Source: Roseomonas genomospecies 6
GTDB lineage: Bacteria; Pseudomonadota; Alphaproteobacteria; Azospirillales; Azospirillaceae
NCBI RefSeq assembly: GCF_008365375.1
Contig: NZ_QOKW01000001.1
Location: 1 to 64,000, forward strand
Direction: 5' to 3'
DNA length: 64,000 bases
In this document: positions 8,765 to 17,880 of the stretch, piece by piece
How positions within the stretch are numbered: position 1 is the first letter of the stretch
How the letters are laid out: every line of letters starts with the position of its first letter
Notes under the pieces: model-generated
Databases searched by the model: none
What the model was told of the DNA's origin: nothing
What the model saw: only the letters and a program-made list of their open reading frames with translations
Made by a program: the position numbers and the translations under genes

Positions 8765-8880
8765 CGGAGCAATGTGCGGCGTACCCGTTCTTGCGGCAAA
8801 TCGAATTCTCGCAGCCCGGCCATCGATAATTGGTCATCGACAATTCAAGGCTGTGCCGCCGTCACCCGCAACGCAAGGTG

Positions 8881-8886
8881 TATAAT
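8881..8886 (+). promoter_or_regulatory. Possible -10 element for the hybrid kinase gene
   Basis: A perfect TATAAT lies in the divergent 272-base gap between the efflux pump gene and the hybrid kinase gene. No good -35 is visible 17 bases upstream (GCCGTC), so an activator or another sigma factor would be needed. The surrounding 8820-8990 stretch is clearly more AT-rich than the flanking genes, as expected of a promoter region, and holds a nearby repeated AATTG/CAATT motif. Confidence 0.3.
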
Positions 8887-9036
8887 TCTTTTCAACGGCA
8901 CAACCAAATCTCATTTCAAAAACTAAAGAAATTCAAGCCAGGTGGGATGAAAATAGTGATGCGTGCGCGGATTCTATGGGAGGCTTCGAAATCGCTGTCT
9001 ATATTGCTCAGCCTCAACAGTCTGTGATCATCGGGC

Positions 9037-12000
9037 ATGCGCCTTCGTCTGCCTTTCGTAGCCCTGCTGGCGCTTCTTCCACTCGTCGCCTTTGCGGCGG
9101 CCGCGATCGTGCTGGTCGACCGGCAGCAGGAGCGGTCGGTGGAAGAGCTGATCCGCCACGCCACCGACGCGGCGGTGCAGACCGTGGACGCCCGCGTCCT
9201 CATGACGCGCAGCGCGCTCGAAATCATGTCCACCGCCCGCTCTCTGGACATCGGCGACCGCGCCGTCTGGGTCGAGCGGGCGGAACGCGCCCTGCGGCAC
9301 CGGTCGGACTGGCTGGCCCTGGAACTGCGCGACCGCGACGGCGCCACCCATCTGATCCACCGCCCGCAGGAGGCGGCGGGCGGCATCGACTCCGCCGCCC
9401 GTGCCATGCAGGCGGACCGGGTGTTCCGGTCGGGGGAGGTCTGGGTCAGCGGCATCATCACCGATCCGGCCGGCCGGGCCGAACCGGTCTTTGCCGTCAG
9501 CGTGCCGGTCTGGGGCGTGGGGGAGGTGCGGCTGGTCCTGACCGCCTATGTGCGGGCCTGGTCGCTGAACCGGGTCCTGATGGATCAGATCGTGGGACCC
9601 AACTGGATCGTCGGTCTTTTCGACGCGGATGGCCGGGTCATCGCCCGCACCCGGTCCGGCGATGCGTTCGACCCGGTGATCGGTCAACAGGCGCATGAAT
9701 CCCTGGCCGCCGCGTTGCGGGGCGGCAACGAGTTCTTCCTGTCCAACACCCGGCAGGGGGAGGAGGTGCTTTCGGCGAAGACGGGGTCCATCGCCGCCCC
9801 GGGCTGGCTCCTGTCGCTCGGCGCGCCGGCGGAACCCATCAAGGCGGCGGCGCGGCGCACCGTCTACACGGTCGCCGGCGGCGGGCTGGGTGCGCTCGCG
9901 GTGGCGGCTCTGCTCGCCTGGGTCCTGGCCCGTTCCCACGCCCGGCGGGAAGAGGCGGAGCAGCGCGCACGGGTGGCGGAGGCCGCGGCGGAGGCCGACC
10001 GGCGGTCCCACGCCATCCTGGAAAGCACCACGGACGGCGTCTGTGAACTCGACCGGTCCTGGCGGATCGCCTTCATGAACGGACGGGCGCGCGGCCTGAT
10101 GGGCGGCAGAAGCGACCTGACCGGCCACCGCCTGTGGGACATCTTCCCCGATGCCATGGGAACGGTGCTTTGGGATCGCCTGCACACCGCCATGAAGGAA
10201 CGACGCCCGGACGAATTCGAGGCCTACTTCGCGCCGCTCGGCGTCTGGCTCTTCCTTCGGGTCTTTCCGTCCGCAGCCGGGCTGGCCGTCTATTTTCAGG
10301 ACATCAGCAAGCGCCTTCACGCCGAACGGGCGCTGGAGCGCGCGGTGGAGCAGGCCAACCAGATCCTGGAAAGCATCGGTGACGCCTTCTACGCCGTCGA
10401 CCGCGACTGGCGGATCACCTACGTGAACAAGCGCGCCCAGGAGATGTTCGGGCGTCCCCGGGATGAGATCATGGGGCGGCAGTTGCTGGACCTGTTCCCC
10501 GAAGTGGCGGGCAACGTGGTCATCCGCAACTTCGAGGCCGCGATGGCCGACCAGCAGCCGCGGGAGTTCGAGGCGCAGTCGGACATCTTCCAGCGCTGGA
10601 CCATGTTCAACGTCTATCCCCAGGCGTCCGGCGGCCTGTCCATCTATTTCCGCGACATGTCCGCCCACCGTGCGGCGGAGGCGGCGCTGCGGGCCAGCGA
10701 GCACCGCTACCGCACGCTTCTGGAGGCGCTGCCCCAGATGGTCTGGACCTGCCGGGCGGACGGGCGTTGCGACTTCCTCAGCCGGCAGTGGCTCTCCTAC
10801 ACCGGGCAGACGCTGGAGGCGGCGCAGGGTGAAGGATGGTACCAGTCCATTCACCCCGACGACCGGGACCGCCTCGCCCGGCTCTGGAGGCAGGCAGTCG
10901 AGAATCGGACGGTCTACGATACGGAAGCGCGCATCCGCCGCGCCGACGGCGTGTACCGCTGGTTCAAGCAGCGCGCCCTGCCGATCACCGACCCGGAAAG
11001 CGGGGAGGAGCGGTGGTTCGGCACCTCGACCGACATCACCGACATCTTCGAGGCCCGCGACGCCATGCAGGCCGCCAAGGAGGAAGCGGAGGAGGTCGGG
11101 CTGCGGTTCCGCACCCTGGCCGATTCCATCCCTCAGCTCGCCTGGATGGCCCGTCCGGACGGCCGCATCTTCTGGTACAACCGGCGCTGGTACGATTACA
11201 CCGGCGTCGAGGAGGCCGGCACCTCGACCGGTCCGCTGTGGGACGGCATCCTGCCGCCCGACCATGCGGAGCGCGTGACGGCCAGCCTGCGCCGCTCCTT
11301 CGGCACGGGGGAGCCGTGGGAGGACACCTTCCCCATGGCCGGACGGGACGGCTCCTACCGCTGGTTCCTGTCGCGCGCGCTGCCGGTGCGCGATTCCGAT
11401 GGCGCCATCGTGCTGTGGTTCGGCACCAACACCGACGTGACCGACCGGCTGGAGACCGAGGACGCCCTGCGCCGCGCCAAGGAGGAGGCGGAGCGGGCGG
11501 CCATGTCCAAGTCGAAGTTCCTTGCCTCCGCCAGCCACGATCTGCGCCAGCCCCTGCAGTCGCTGTTCCTGTTCTCCGGCGCGCTGCACGGCCATGTGCA
11601 GGGCGAGAAGGGGATGATGGCGTTGCGCCACCTGGAAAGCGGGCTGGACGCGCTGAAGGGGTTGCTGGACAGCCTGCTCGACGTGTCGCGTCTGGATGCC
11701 GGGGTGGTCAAGCCGACGCTGGAGGATTTCCCGATGGCGCTCCTGCTGGACCACATCGCGGCCGGCTATGCCCCGGCGGCCCGCGGCAAAGGGTTGGACT
11801 GGCGCATGGAAGGCTGCCCGCAGAACATCCGCTCCGACCGGGTCCTGCTGGGCCGGATGATCCGCAACCTCGTGGAGAACGCCATCCGCTACACCGAGCG
11901 GGGCGGCATCTCCATCTCCTGCTCCACCGTGGGGGACCACATGCGGATCGCCGTGGCCGACACCGGGATCGGCATTCCGGGCGAGCATCTTCCCCGCATT

Positions 12001-12606
12001 TTCGAAGAGTTCCATCAGGTCGGCAACCCGGAGCGGGACCGCAGCCAGGGGCTGGGTCTCGGGCTCGCCATCGTTCAGCGCATCGGGCAGCTTCTGGGCC
12101 ATCCGGTGACCGTCCGCTCCACGCCCGGCGAGGGGTCGGTCTTCACCATCGAGGTGCCGCTGGGCGCGACGCAGCGGTCCGCGGAACCGCTCCAGGCGGC
12201 CCTCGGCCCCGCGGCCGCGGCGGGCGGGGAGGAGCGGCTGGCCGTGGTCGTCGACGACGACGCCATCGTGCTGCTGGGCCTTCAGGCCATCCTGCGCGAG
12301 TGGGGGTACGAGGTGCTGATCGCCGGCTCGGGCCAGCAGGCGGTGGACAAGTTGCGCGCGGCCAACCGCAAGCCGGACATCATCATCGCCGACTACCGCC
12401 TGCGCGAGGGCAAGGTGGGCACCGACGCCATCCTGGAGATTCGGGGGCTGTTCGACTCGGACATCCCGGCCATCGTCGTCACCGGGGAAACCGGGCCGGA
12501 GTGCCAGCGCGACGCCGTGCGCCACGGCTTCGGCCTGATGCACAAGCCTGTGACCCCGCGCCAGCTCGCCGGGGCCATGGAACGCTCGCTTCAGCCGGCG
12601 GAGTGA
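9037..12606 (+). CDS. Membrane hybrid histidine kinase with four PAS domains and C-terminal receiver
   Basis: A 1189-residue sensor. Order: N-terminal membrane helix (about 5-26), periplasmic sensor region to about 280 of the dCache-like kind, second membrane helix (about 285-305), short coiled coil, then four PAS domains starting near residues 326, 443, 561 and 692, a HisKA domain near 824 with phosphoacceptor His in SASHDLRQPLQ, a HATPase domain (N box NLVENAIRYTE, G box DTGIGIPG, GLGLGLAIV) and a receiver from about 1068 with acidic pocket VDDD and phosphoacceptor Asp in IIADYRL. The HDLRQPL box is typical of kinases with long PAS chains. No response-regulator effector gene is adjacent, so it is an orphan. 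Its 3' end overlaps the convergent transporter gene by 16 bases. Confidence 0.9.
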   Translation: MRLRLPFVALLALLPLVAFAAAAIVLVDRQQERSVEELIRHATDAAVQTVDARVLMTRSALEIMSTARSLDIGDRAVWVERAERALRHRSDWLALELRDRDGATHLIHRPQEAAGGIDSAARAMQADRVFRSGEVWVSGIITDPAGRAEPVFAVSVPVWGVGEVRLVLTAYVRAWSLNRVLMDQIVGPNWIVGLFDADGRVIARTRSGDAFDPVIGQQAHESLAAALRGGNEFFLSNTRQGEEVLSAKTGSIAAPGWLLSLGAPAEPIKAAARRTVYTVAGGGLGALAVAALLAWVLARSHARREEAEQRARVAEAAAEADRRSHAILESTTDGVCELDRSWRIAFMNGRARGLMGGRSDLTGHRLWDIFPDAMGTVLWDRLHTAMKERRPDEFEAYFAPLGVWLFLRVFPSAAGLAVYFQDISKRLHAERALERAVEQANQILESIGDAFYAVDRDWRITYVNKRAQEMFGRPRDEIMGRQLLDLFPEVAGNVVIRNFEAAMADQQPREFEAQSDIFQRWTMFNVYPQASGGLSIYFRDMSAHRAAEAALRASEHRYRTLLEALPQMVWTCRADGRCDFLSRQWLSYTGQTLEAAQGEGWYQSIHPDDRDRLARLWRQAVENRTVYDTEARIRRADGVYRWFKQRALPITDPESGEERWFGTSTDITDIFEARDAMQAAKEEAEEVGLRFRTLADSIPQLAWMARPDGRIFWYNRRWYDYTGVEEAGTSTGPLWDGILPPDHAERVTASLRRSFGTGEPWEDTFPMAGRDGSYRWFLSRALPVRDSDGAIVLWFGTNTDVTDRLETEDALRRAKEEAERAAMSKSKFLASASHDLRQPLQSLFLFSGALHGHVQGEKGMMALRHLESGLDALKGLLDSLLDVSRLDAGVVKPTLEDFPMALLLDHIAAGYAPAARGKGLDWRMEGCPQNIRSDRVLLGRMIRNLVENAIRYTERGGISISCSTVGDHMRIAVADTGIGIPGEHLPRIFEEFHQVGNPERDRSQGLGLGLAIVQRIGQLLGHPVTVRSTPGEGSVFTIEVPLGATQRSAEPLQAALGPAAAAGGEERLAVVVDDDAIVLLGLQAILREWGYEVLIAGSGQQAVDKLRAANRKPDIIIADYRLREGKVGTDAILEIRGLFDSDIPAIVVTGETGPECQRDAVRHGFGLMHKPVTPRQLAGAMERSLQPAE

Positions 12607-13538
12607 GGCGGCGGCGGACGGCGCCGGGTTTCGCGGTGCAGGATGTAGAGGCCGCTCGTCGCCACCACCGCGGCGCCCAGCGCCATATGCAGGGTCGGCA
12701 CCTCGCCCCACAGCATCCAGCCGAACAGCACGGCCCACAGCAGCGCGGCGTAGTTGAACGGCGCCACCACCGCCGCCGGGGCCAGCGAGTAGGCGCGCGT
12801 CAGGAAAAGCTGCGCGCCGCCGCCCAGGATGCCGGTGGCCGACAGCAGAGCGAGGTCGGTCAGGCTGTGCGGAGTCACCCACACGAAGGGCATGACCAGC
12901 GCCAGGATCAGGGTGGTGATCGCCGTGAAGTAGAAGACGATGGTGTTGGCGTGCTCCGTCTTGCTGAGCTGCCGGATGGCGACCATCGCGAAGGACTGGC
13001 AGAAGGCGGCGCCCAGCGCCACCAGCGCGCCCAGATGCATCAGCGTCTCGCCCGACGGGCGGACCATGATGAGGACGCCGACGAAGCCGACCAGCACCGC
13101 GCTCCAGCGATGGATGCCCACCTTCTCGCCCAGCAGCGGCACCGACAGGGCGGTCAGGAACAGCGGGGCCGAGAAGTTCAGCGCCACGGCGTCGCCCAGC
13201 GGCAGCAGATGGAAGGACCAGAAGGTCAGCGACATCGCCGCCAGCCCGACGACGGAGCGCCAGACATGGCCCATCGGACGCTCGGTGCGCAGGCTGTTGA
13301 ACCACCCGCCCTGCAACGAGATGACCACGGCCACCGGGACCAGGGCCACGGCGTTGCGGAAGAAAGTCACCTCGATGACCGGATAGGTCTCCGACAGCAG
13401 CTTCACCAGCACGTTCATCACCGAGAACAGCAGCACCGATCCCAGCATCATGACGATGCCGAGCGGTATGTTCTCCACGCGGGTGTGGCGGGGCGTCGCG
13501 GGACGGGCGGGGGCGGGGGAGAGGGAGGGCGCGGTCAC
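12591..13538 (-). CDS. EamA/DMT-family transporter
   Basis: A 315-residue integral membrane protein with about ten transmembrane helices arranged as two EamA repeats (roughly residues 25-155 and 170-300). Short conserved stretches such as EVTFFRNAVAL and FSAPLFLTALSVPLLGEKVG are typical of drug/metabolite transporters of the RhaT/EamA type that export metabolites or amino acids. Substrate cannot be inferred. The C-terminus overlaps the end of the convergent hybrid kinase gene by 16 bases. Confidence 0.85.
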   Translation of the reverse strand: MTAPSLSPAPARPATPRHTRVENIPLGIVMMLGSVLLFSVMNVLVKLLSETYPVIEVTFFRNAVALVPVAVVISLQGGWFNSLRTERPMGHVWRSVVGLAAMSLTFWSFHLLPLGDAVALNFSAPLFLTALSVPLLGEKVGIHRWSAVLVGFVGVLIMVRPSGETLMHLGALVALGAAFCQSFAMVAIRQLSKTEHANTIVFYFTAITTLILALVMPFVWVTPHSLTDLALLSATGILGGGAQLFLTRAYSLAPAAVVAPFNYAALLWAVLFGWMLWGEVPTLHMALGAAVVATSGLYILHRETRRRPPPPHSAG

Positions 13539-13563
13539 GCCCGGATGCTATCAAGCGAAACAA

Positions 13564-13589
13564 CCCGCGTCACGTTGCCGCGACGCGGG
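13564..13589 (-). terminator. Hairpin after the FlaF-like gene
   Basis: An eight-base-pair perfect stem CCCGCGTC/GACGCGGG with a ten-base loop follows the FlaF-like gene in its direction of transcription; on the minus strand it is followed by TTGTTTC. This is compatible with a weak intrinsic terminator separating it from the transporter gene. Confidence 0.45.
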
Positions 13590-13652
13590 GGGCATGTCCT
13601 GGCGGAATGGCCGGATTGCAGTCCGGAGCCGGACCGTCCGGTGCGGGCTGCC

Positions 13653-14195
13653 TCAGCGGTCCTTCAGAAGATCGGCGATTTCCGCCTCGGCCAGCAGCCA
13701 ATGGTCCATCTCGCGCCCTTCCGGCCGGCCCTCGCGCTCCCAGATCTCATAGGCGCGCTCCTGCACCATGCGGTTCTTCTGGCCGTGCAGCAGGCCCTCC
13801 GCGATGTGCATGTTGATGCGCGACAGCGACACCAGCTTGCGCGCCTCGATGGAGCCCTGGGTGGCTTCCATGGTGGTGACGGTGACGTACTGCGCGAGGT
13901 TGCGCAGGTTGGCCTTCACCTCCGGGTCCAGCGTGTTCTCTTCGTTCTGGAGCACGGTCTTGATGGCGACCCAAAGGCGCAGGTTGTGGTCCAGCGCGAT
14001 GTTCGCCTTCTCCGGGGTGTCGGCTTCGACCAGCAGGCTGGCGGCGTGCAGCAGGGCGACCGCGTCCTGTTCGATGGCGACGAAGTTCGTGTTCAGGACG
14101 ATCTCCGCCCCGGTGTCGGTGGCGAGCGCCTCGGCCGCTTCGGGCGACGGAGCGGCTTCAGCGGTCTTTGCGGTGGCGGTCTTGCGCTTGGCCAT
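13653..14195 (-). CDS. FlaF-like protein fused to a C-terminal DUF2934 segment
   Basis: A 180-residue cytoplasmic protein. Residues about 35-115 resemble FlaF, the alphaproteobacterial regulator of flagellin production, with the hallmark NLRLWVAIKTVL, an acidic NEENTLDPEVKANL, and a NLAQYVTVTT helix. Residues about 145-175 carry AYEIWEREGRPEGREMDHW, the signature of the DUF2934 motif found in small proteobacterial proteins. The N-terminal 25 residues are a Lys/Ala-rich linker. No flagellar gene is nearby, so a flagellar role is unproven; it may be a paralogue with a different job. ATG 14195 has AGGGGGA upstream. Confidence 0.65.
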   Translation of the reverse strand: MAKRKTATAKTAEAAPSPEAAEALATDTGAEIVLNTNFVAIEQDAVALLHAASLLVEADTPEKANIALDHNLRLWVAIKTVLQNEENTLDPEVKANLRNLAQYVTVTTMEATQGSIEARKLVSLSRINMHIAEGLLHGQKNRMVQERAYEIWEREGRPEGREMDHWLLAEAEIADLLKDR

Positions 14196-14358
14196 GATCG
14201 AATCCCCCTGCGTTAGTCCCCGAGGTCAATAGAACCAGCCGTCGTTAACAATTGGTTAAGACGAGTATTGCCAGTCCTTTTGCGCAGCTCTTGCGTCAGC
14301 AGGAACTCGAAATGATTCGCGGATGGTCATGCTGCGCCGCAAAAGATTCGGCGGGAAC

Positions 14359-14931
14359 TCAGCGTCCGGTCAGCGCGCCGAAGGGCATGCGGTAATAGAA
14401 TCCGAACACGTTGTTGGCCGGGGCGGTGGCGTCCGCGGCGGCTCCGCTGGTGTCGATGCGGCTGTAGCCCAGGCTGAAGCGGGCCTTGTTCTCGAACTGG
14501 TACCCGAGTTCGAGCTGCGAGCGGAACTCCATCACGCTGCCCGTCGCCGCCGGATCGCGCGGAGTGACCGGCAGGGTTCCGGCGCCGACGCTGGGGGTGA
14601 AGACGAAGGAGGAGCCCAGCGGCACGTCGATCAGGATGCCGCCCATGCCGTACAGGCTGCCGTCCGGCGCGCTTGGGCCGAGCGACACCCAGGGACGCAC
14701 CTCGGCATAGCCGTCCAGCTTGGGCAGGAGGGAGGAGCCGATGCGGATCTTGTTGTGCAGGTCAGACACCTTGATGTCCGGTGTCTCCCCGATGCCGTAG
14801 GCCAGTCCGCCGATCTTCCAGTTGCCGATCCGGTCGTCGGGCATGGACAGGGTTTGCGCGCGTGCGGACGCCGAGAGCGCGAGACCCGCGACGGCAACCA
14901 CCACACAGAGGCACGAGGTCCCATGACGCAC
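14359..14931 (-). CDS. Outer-membrane beta-barrel, PagL-like lipid A deacylase family lacking the catalytic His
   Basis: A 190-residue exported protein with a signal peptide (cleavage near SASARA-QTLS, residue about 25) and alternating beta-strand character ending in the outer-membrane signature FGFYYRMPF. The C-terminal third resembles lipid A 3-O-deacylases (PagL/acyloxyacyl hydrolase family), but where those enzymes carry a His-x-Ser pair followed by Asn, this protein reads LGYSRIDTSG, so the catalytic His and Ser seem absent. It may be a non-catalytic barrel. Flanked by unrelated genes on both sides and likely monocistronic. The family assignment is tentative. Confidence 0.55.
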   Translation of the reverse strand: MRHGTSCLCVVVAVAGLALSASARAQTLSMPDDRIGNWKIGGLAYGIGETPDIKVSDLHNKIRIGSSLLPKLDGYAEVRPWVSLGPSAPDGSLYGMGGILIDVPLGSSFVFTPSVGAGTLPVTPRDPAATGSVMEFRSQLELGYQFENKARFSLGYSRIDTSGAAADATAPANNVFGFYYRMPFGALTGR

Positions 14932-15177
14932 GGCGGCCTGCTCCCGATCGTTCGTTGACCGTCCTACTCCGGCTGCTCCAGTCTACCGCGTCCGATCACG
15001 GGGCGGTTGTGGCATTACGCTTGGCAGCGCACCCCCGCGCAAGCGCGTAACGGTGCTACTCCCAGATGTCGTGCGGGCAGGCGCCCGCGTCAATAGTGGG
15101 AGGGCTGCCCTGTTTGCGAGGGTCCGGACCGTCGGCGGGGCTCAGCGGGGGGCGTCCGGCCGTGCTACACTTCCGCC

Positions 15178-16725
15178 ATGCAGCAGACCGCCTCCGACCC
15201 GACGCAGACGGTGGCCGCCTTCCTCGCCGACTCGGCGACTCACGGCGGTGCGGCGGTGGAGCGCGTCGAAACCCACGCCGCCATCGTCTTCCTGGCCGGC
15301 GACCGGGCCTACAAGCTGAAGCGTGCGGTGCGCTATCCCTACCTGGACTATTCGACGGTCGAGCGGCGCCGGGCGGCCTGTCTGGAGGAACTGCGGCTGA
15401 ACCGGCGCACCGCGCCGACCCTTTATCTCGGGCTGGAGTCGGTGGTGCGCCGGGCGGACGGCGCGCTCGCCTTCGGTGGGGAGGGGGCGAAGGGCGGAGC
15501 GGTGCTGGACTGGCTGGTTGCCATGCGCCGCTTTCCGCAGGAGGCCCTGCTGGACCGCGTGGCGGAGGGGGGCGGCCTCACCGACGGTCTGGTTCGCGAT
15601 CTGGCCGACGCCGTGACCGCCTTCCACCGGGCCGCCGAACGGCGTCCGGACGGCGGCGGAGCCGCGGCGATGCGGGAGGTGGTGGAGGGCAGCATCGCCG
15701 AACTGCGCGCCGCCCCGTCCCTGTTCGCGCCGGAGCGGATCGAGCGGCTGGCCGGGGCATCGGCGGACGCGCTGGAGCGCCTGACCCCGCTGCTGGAGGA
15801 GCGGCGGCGGTCCGGATTCGTCCGGCACGGTCACGGCGACCTGCATCTGCGGAACATCGTGCTTCTGGACGGGCGTCCGGTCCTGTTCGACGGCATCGAG
15901 TTCGACGAGAGTCTGGCCGTCATCGACGTCGCCTACGACCTCGCCTTCCTGCTGATGGATTTGGAGCAGCGTGGGCTTCGCCCGCTCGGCAACGCGCTGC
16001 TGAACCGCAGCCTGGATGCGACGGAGGACTATGCCGCCCTGGCGCTGCTGCCCCTGTTCCTGTCGGCGCGGGCGGCCATCCGCGCCAAGGTTGCGGCGGC
16101 GACGGCGGCGCTCCGGTGCGGCGGTGCGGCAGCGCAATCCTTGGAACATGAGGCCGCTGCCTATCTGGACCAAGCCCTTGCGGCGCTGGAGCCGCCGCCG
16201 CCGCGGCTGGTCGCCGTCGGCGGGCTGTCCGGCAGCGGCAAGACGCGGCTGGCCCGCGCCTTGGCGCCGGCGCTGGGGGCCTCGCCGGGGGCGGTGGTCC
16301 TGCGCTCCGACGCGCTGCGCAAGCGCCTGTTCGGAGTCGAGGAGGCGGAGCGGCTTCCCGTGGACGTCTACACGCCGGCGGTGATGGAGCGGGTTTGCGC
16401 CGGACTGCTGGAGCGGGCGCGGGCCGTGCTGGCCGCCGGCCACGCGGCGATCCTCGACGCCGTCCACGCCCGTCCCGAGGAGCGCGCCGCCGCCGCCCGT
16501 CTCGCGGCCGACATGGGGGTGCGATTCGACGGGGTTTGGCTGGACGCGCCGCTGGACACGCGGGTCGCTCGAATCGGCACCCGGTGCGGCGATGCCTCCG
16601 ACGCCACGGCGGAGGTGGCGGAGCTGCAGGAGGGCTATGACATAGGGCCAATCGATTGGCTGCGTATGAATGCTGGCAGGGATGCGGGGGAAACGCTTGC
16701 GGCCGCGCTGGAACGACTGGTGTAA
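15178..16725 (+). CDS. Kinase-like (APH/COG2187) and P-loop ATPase (COG0645) fusion protein
   Basis: A 515-residue two-domain protein. Residues about 10-320 resemble the aminoglycoside-phosphotransferase/COG2187 kinase-like fold, with the catalytic-loop motif HGDLHLRN and the metal-binding FDGIEFD; residues about 335-515 form a P-loop NTPase with the Walker A GLSGSGKT and resemble gluconate/zeta-type kinases. This architecture is widespread in proteobacteria and uncharacterised; an antibiotic-resistance role should not be assumed. It is likely cytoplasmic. Neighbouring universal stress gene on the same strand starts 138 bases downstream, so they may share regulation but overlap is absent. Confidence 0.8.
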   Translation: MQQTASDPTQTVAAFLADSATHGGAAVERVETHAAIVFLAGDRAYKLKRAVRYPYLDYSTVERRRAACLEELRLNRRTAPTLYLGLESVVRRADGALAFGGEGAKGGAVLDWLVAMRRFPQEALLDRVAEGGGLTDGLVRDLADAVTAFHRAAERRPDGGGAAAMREVVEGSIAELRAAPSLFAPERIERLAGASADALERLTPLLEERRRSGFVRHGHGDLHLRNIVLLDGRPVLFDGIEFDESLAVIDVAYDLAFLLMDLEQRGLRPLGNALLNRSLDATEDYAALALLPLFLSARAAIRAKVAAATAALRCGGAAAQSLEHEAAAYLDQALAALEPPPPRLVAVGGLSGSGKTRLARALAPALGASPGAVVLRSDALRKRLFGVEEAERLPVDVYTPAVMERVCAGLLERARAVLAAGHAAILDAVHARPEERAAAARLAADMGVRFDGVWLDAPLDTRVARIGTRCGDASDATAEVAELQEGYDIGPIDWLRMNAGRDAGETLAAALERLV

Positions 16726-16863
16726 TTCCAGGTGGAACGGGCGCCGCCGGTTCCTCATGGTTTAGAATACCCGCGGCGCGGCGCTGGAAACGGTGCATCC
16801 AGCCGTCGTTCCGACAGGCACCGTCCATAAGATGGGCCGACGGAAACGGCCCGGGGGGAGATC

Positions 16864-17730
16864 ATGTCACTCAAGACGATTCTCGTGCCGCTGGCCGGCC
16901 TCGACGGCGACACGGTGGCTCTGAACGCCGCGCTGCGGATCGCGCGCGAATTCGATGCCCATGTCGATGCGCTGTTCGTGTCGCTGGACCCGCGCGACGC
17001 CGTGCCGATGCTGGGCGAAGGGATGTCCGGCGCGATGGTCGAGGAGATCATGCGCGCCGCCGAAGGGGAGTCGAAGACCCACCTCCACACCGCCCGCCGC
17101 ACGTTCGACGACGTGGTCCGCGCTGCGGGCGTGGAGTTGCGCGAGATGCCCGGCGGCGTGGAAGCCCCGACCGCCCAGTGGCGGGAGGAGACGGGCCGCG
17201 TCGAGGAGGTGGTGCCCCGCGAAGGACGGCTGGCCGACCTGCTGGTCTTCGCCCACACCACGCTGGACAGCAACAGCCAGGCCTACGCGACGGTGGAGAG
17301 CGCCCTGCTGGGAGCAGCCCGCCCGCTGTTCCTGGCGCCCGCCACGTTGCCGGCGGAGATCGGCCGTACGGTGGCGCTGGCCTGGAACGGCAGCCCGGAA
17401 TCGGTGCGCGCCCTGACCGGGGCGATGCCCTTCCTGACCGGCGCCGACACCGTCCATGTGCTGACCGCCGAGACCTCCAACACCCAGGCTGCGGCAGGAC
17501 GTCGCATCGCCCAATATCTTGCTTGGCATGGTGTTAACGTTCAGGTAACCATATTGAAGCCGGGATCGGAACCCGTCGGCCAAGCCATCATCAACAAGGC
17601 CGCGGAGCTTGGGTCCGACCTCCTCGTCATGGGAGGCTACGGACACAGCCGGATGCGGGAGATGATCCTGGGTGGCGTGACCCGCTACGTGCTGAACCAC
17701 GCCGGCCTGCCCGTGCTGATGGCCCATTGA
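16864..17730 (+). CDS. Universal stress protein with tandem UspA domains
   Basis: A 288-residue cytoplasmic protein containing two UspA units: residues about 1-150 (degenerate) and 158-288. The C-terminal unit keeps the ATP-binding pattern GGYGHSRMREMILGGVTRYV followed by the hydrophobic LPVLMAH end. Universal stress proteins bind ATP and promote survival under starvation and stress, with no fixed enzymatic reaction. A run of purines (GGGGGGAGATC) immediately before ATG 16864 supplies the ribosome binding site. Only the second domain appears able to bind nucleotide, as in other tandem-type proteins such as UspE relatives. Confidence 0.88.
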   Translation: MSLKTILVPLAGLDGDTVALNAALRIAREFDAHVDALFVSLDPRDAVPMLGEGMSGAMVEEIMRAAEGESKTHLHTARRTFDDVVRAAGVELREMPGGVEAPTAQWREETGRVEEVVPREGRLADLLVFAHTTLDSNSQAYATVESALLGAARPLFLAPATLPAEIGRTVALAWNGSPESVRALTGAMPFLTGADTVHVLTAETSNTQAAAGRRIAQYLAWHGVNVQVTILKPGSEPVGQAIINKAAELGSDLLVMGGYGHSRMREMILGGVTRYVLNHAGLPVLMAH

Positions 17731-17880
17731 CCATGGGGCCGCTCTTCAGAAGGCCGGGCATTCTCTGATCCGACGCGCGGCGCCGTAAGGCAGGGCGCCC
17801 TCCACGCCGGTGGTTTTCAACCACAAGGGCAGCCCGGACTCCGGTCCGGGCAAGGCCCGGCATTCGGAAGGGAACGCGCC

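Noticed and set aside
9028..13563. A 1511-codon open frame on the minus strand
   Set aside because: Antisense to the hybrid kinase, whose domains are clear; the frame is long only because the GC-rich third positions remove stop codons.
15178..16725. An aminoglycoside resistance gene
   Set aside because: The kinase-like half is only distantly related, and the P-loop fusion form is widespread without resistance phenotype.
17832..17851. Hairpin GCCCGGAC-TCCG-GTCCGGGC as a terminator after the universal stress gene
   Set aside because: No T-tract follows; it could be a chance GC-rich hairpin or a regulatory structure for the next small gene.
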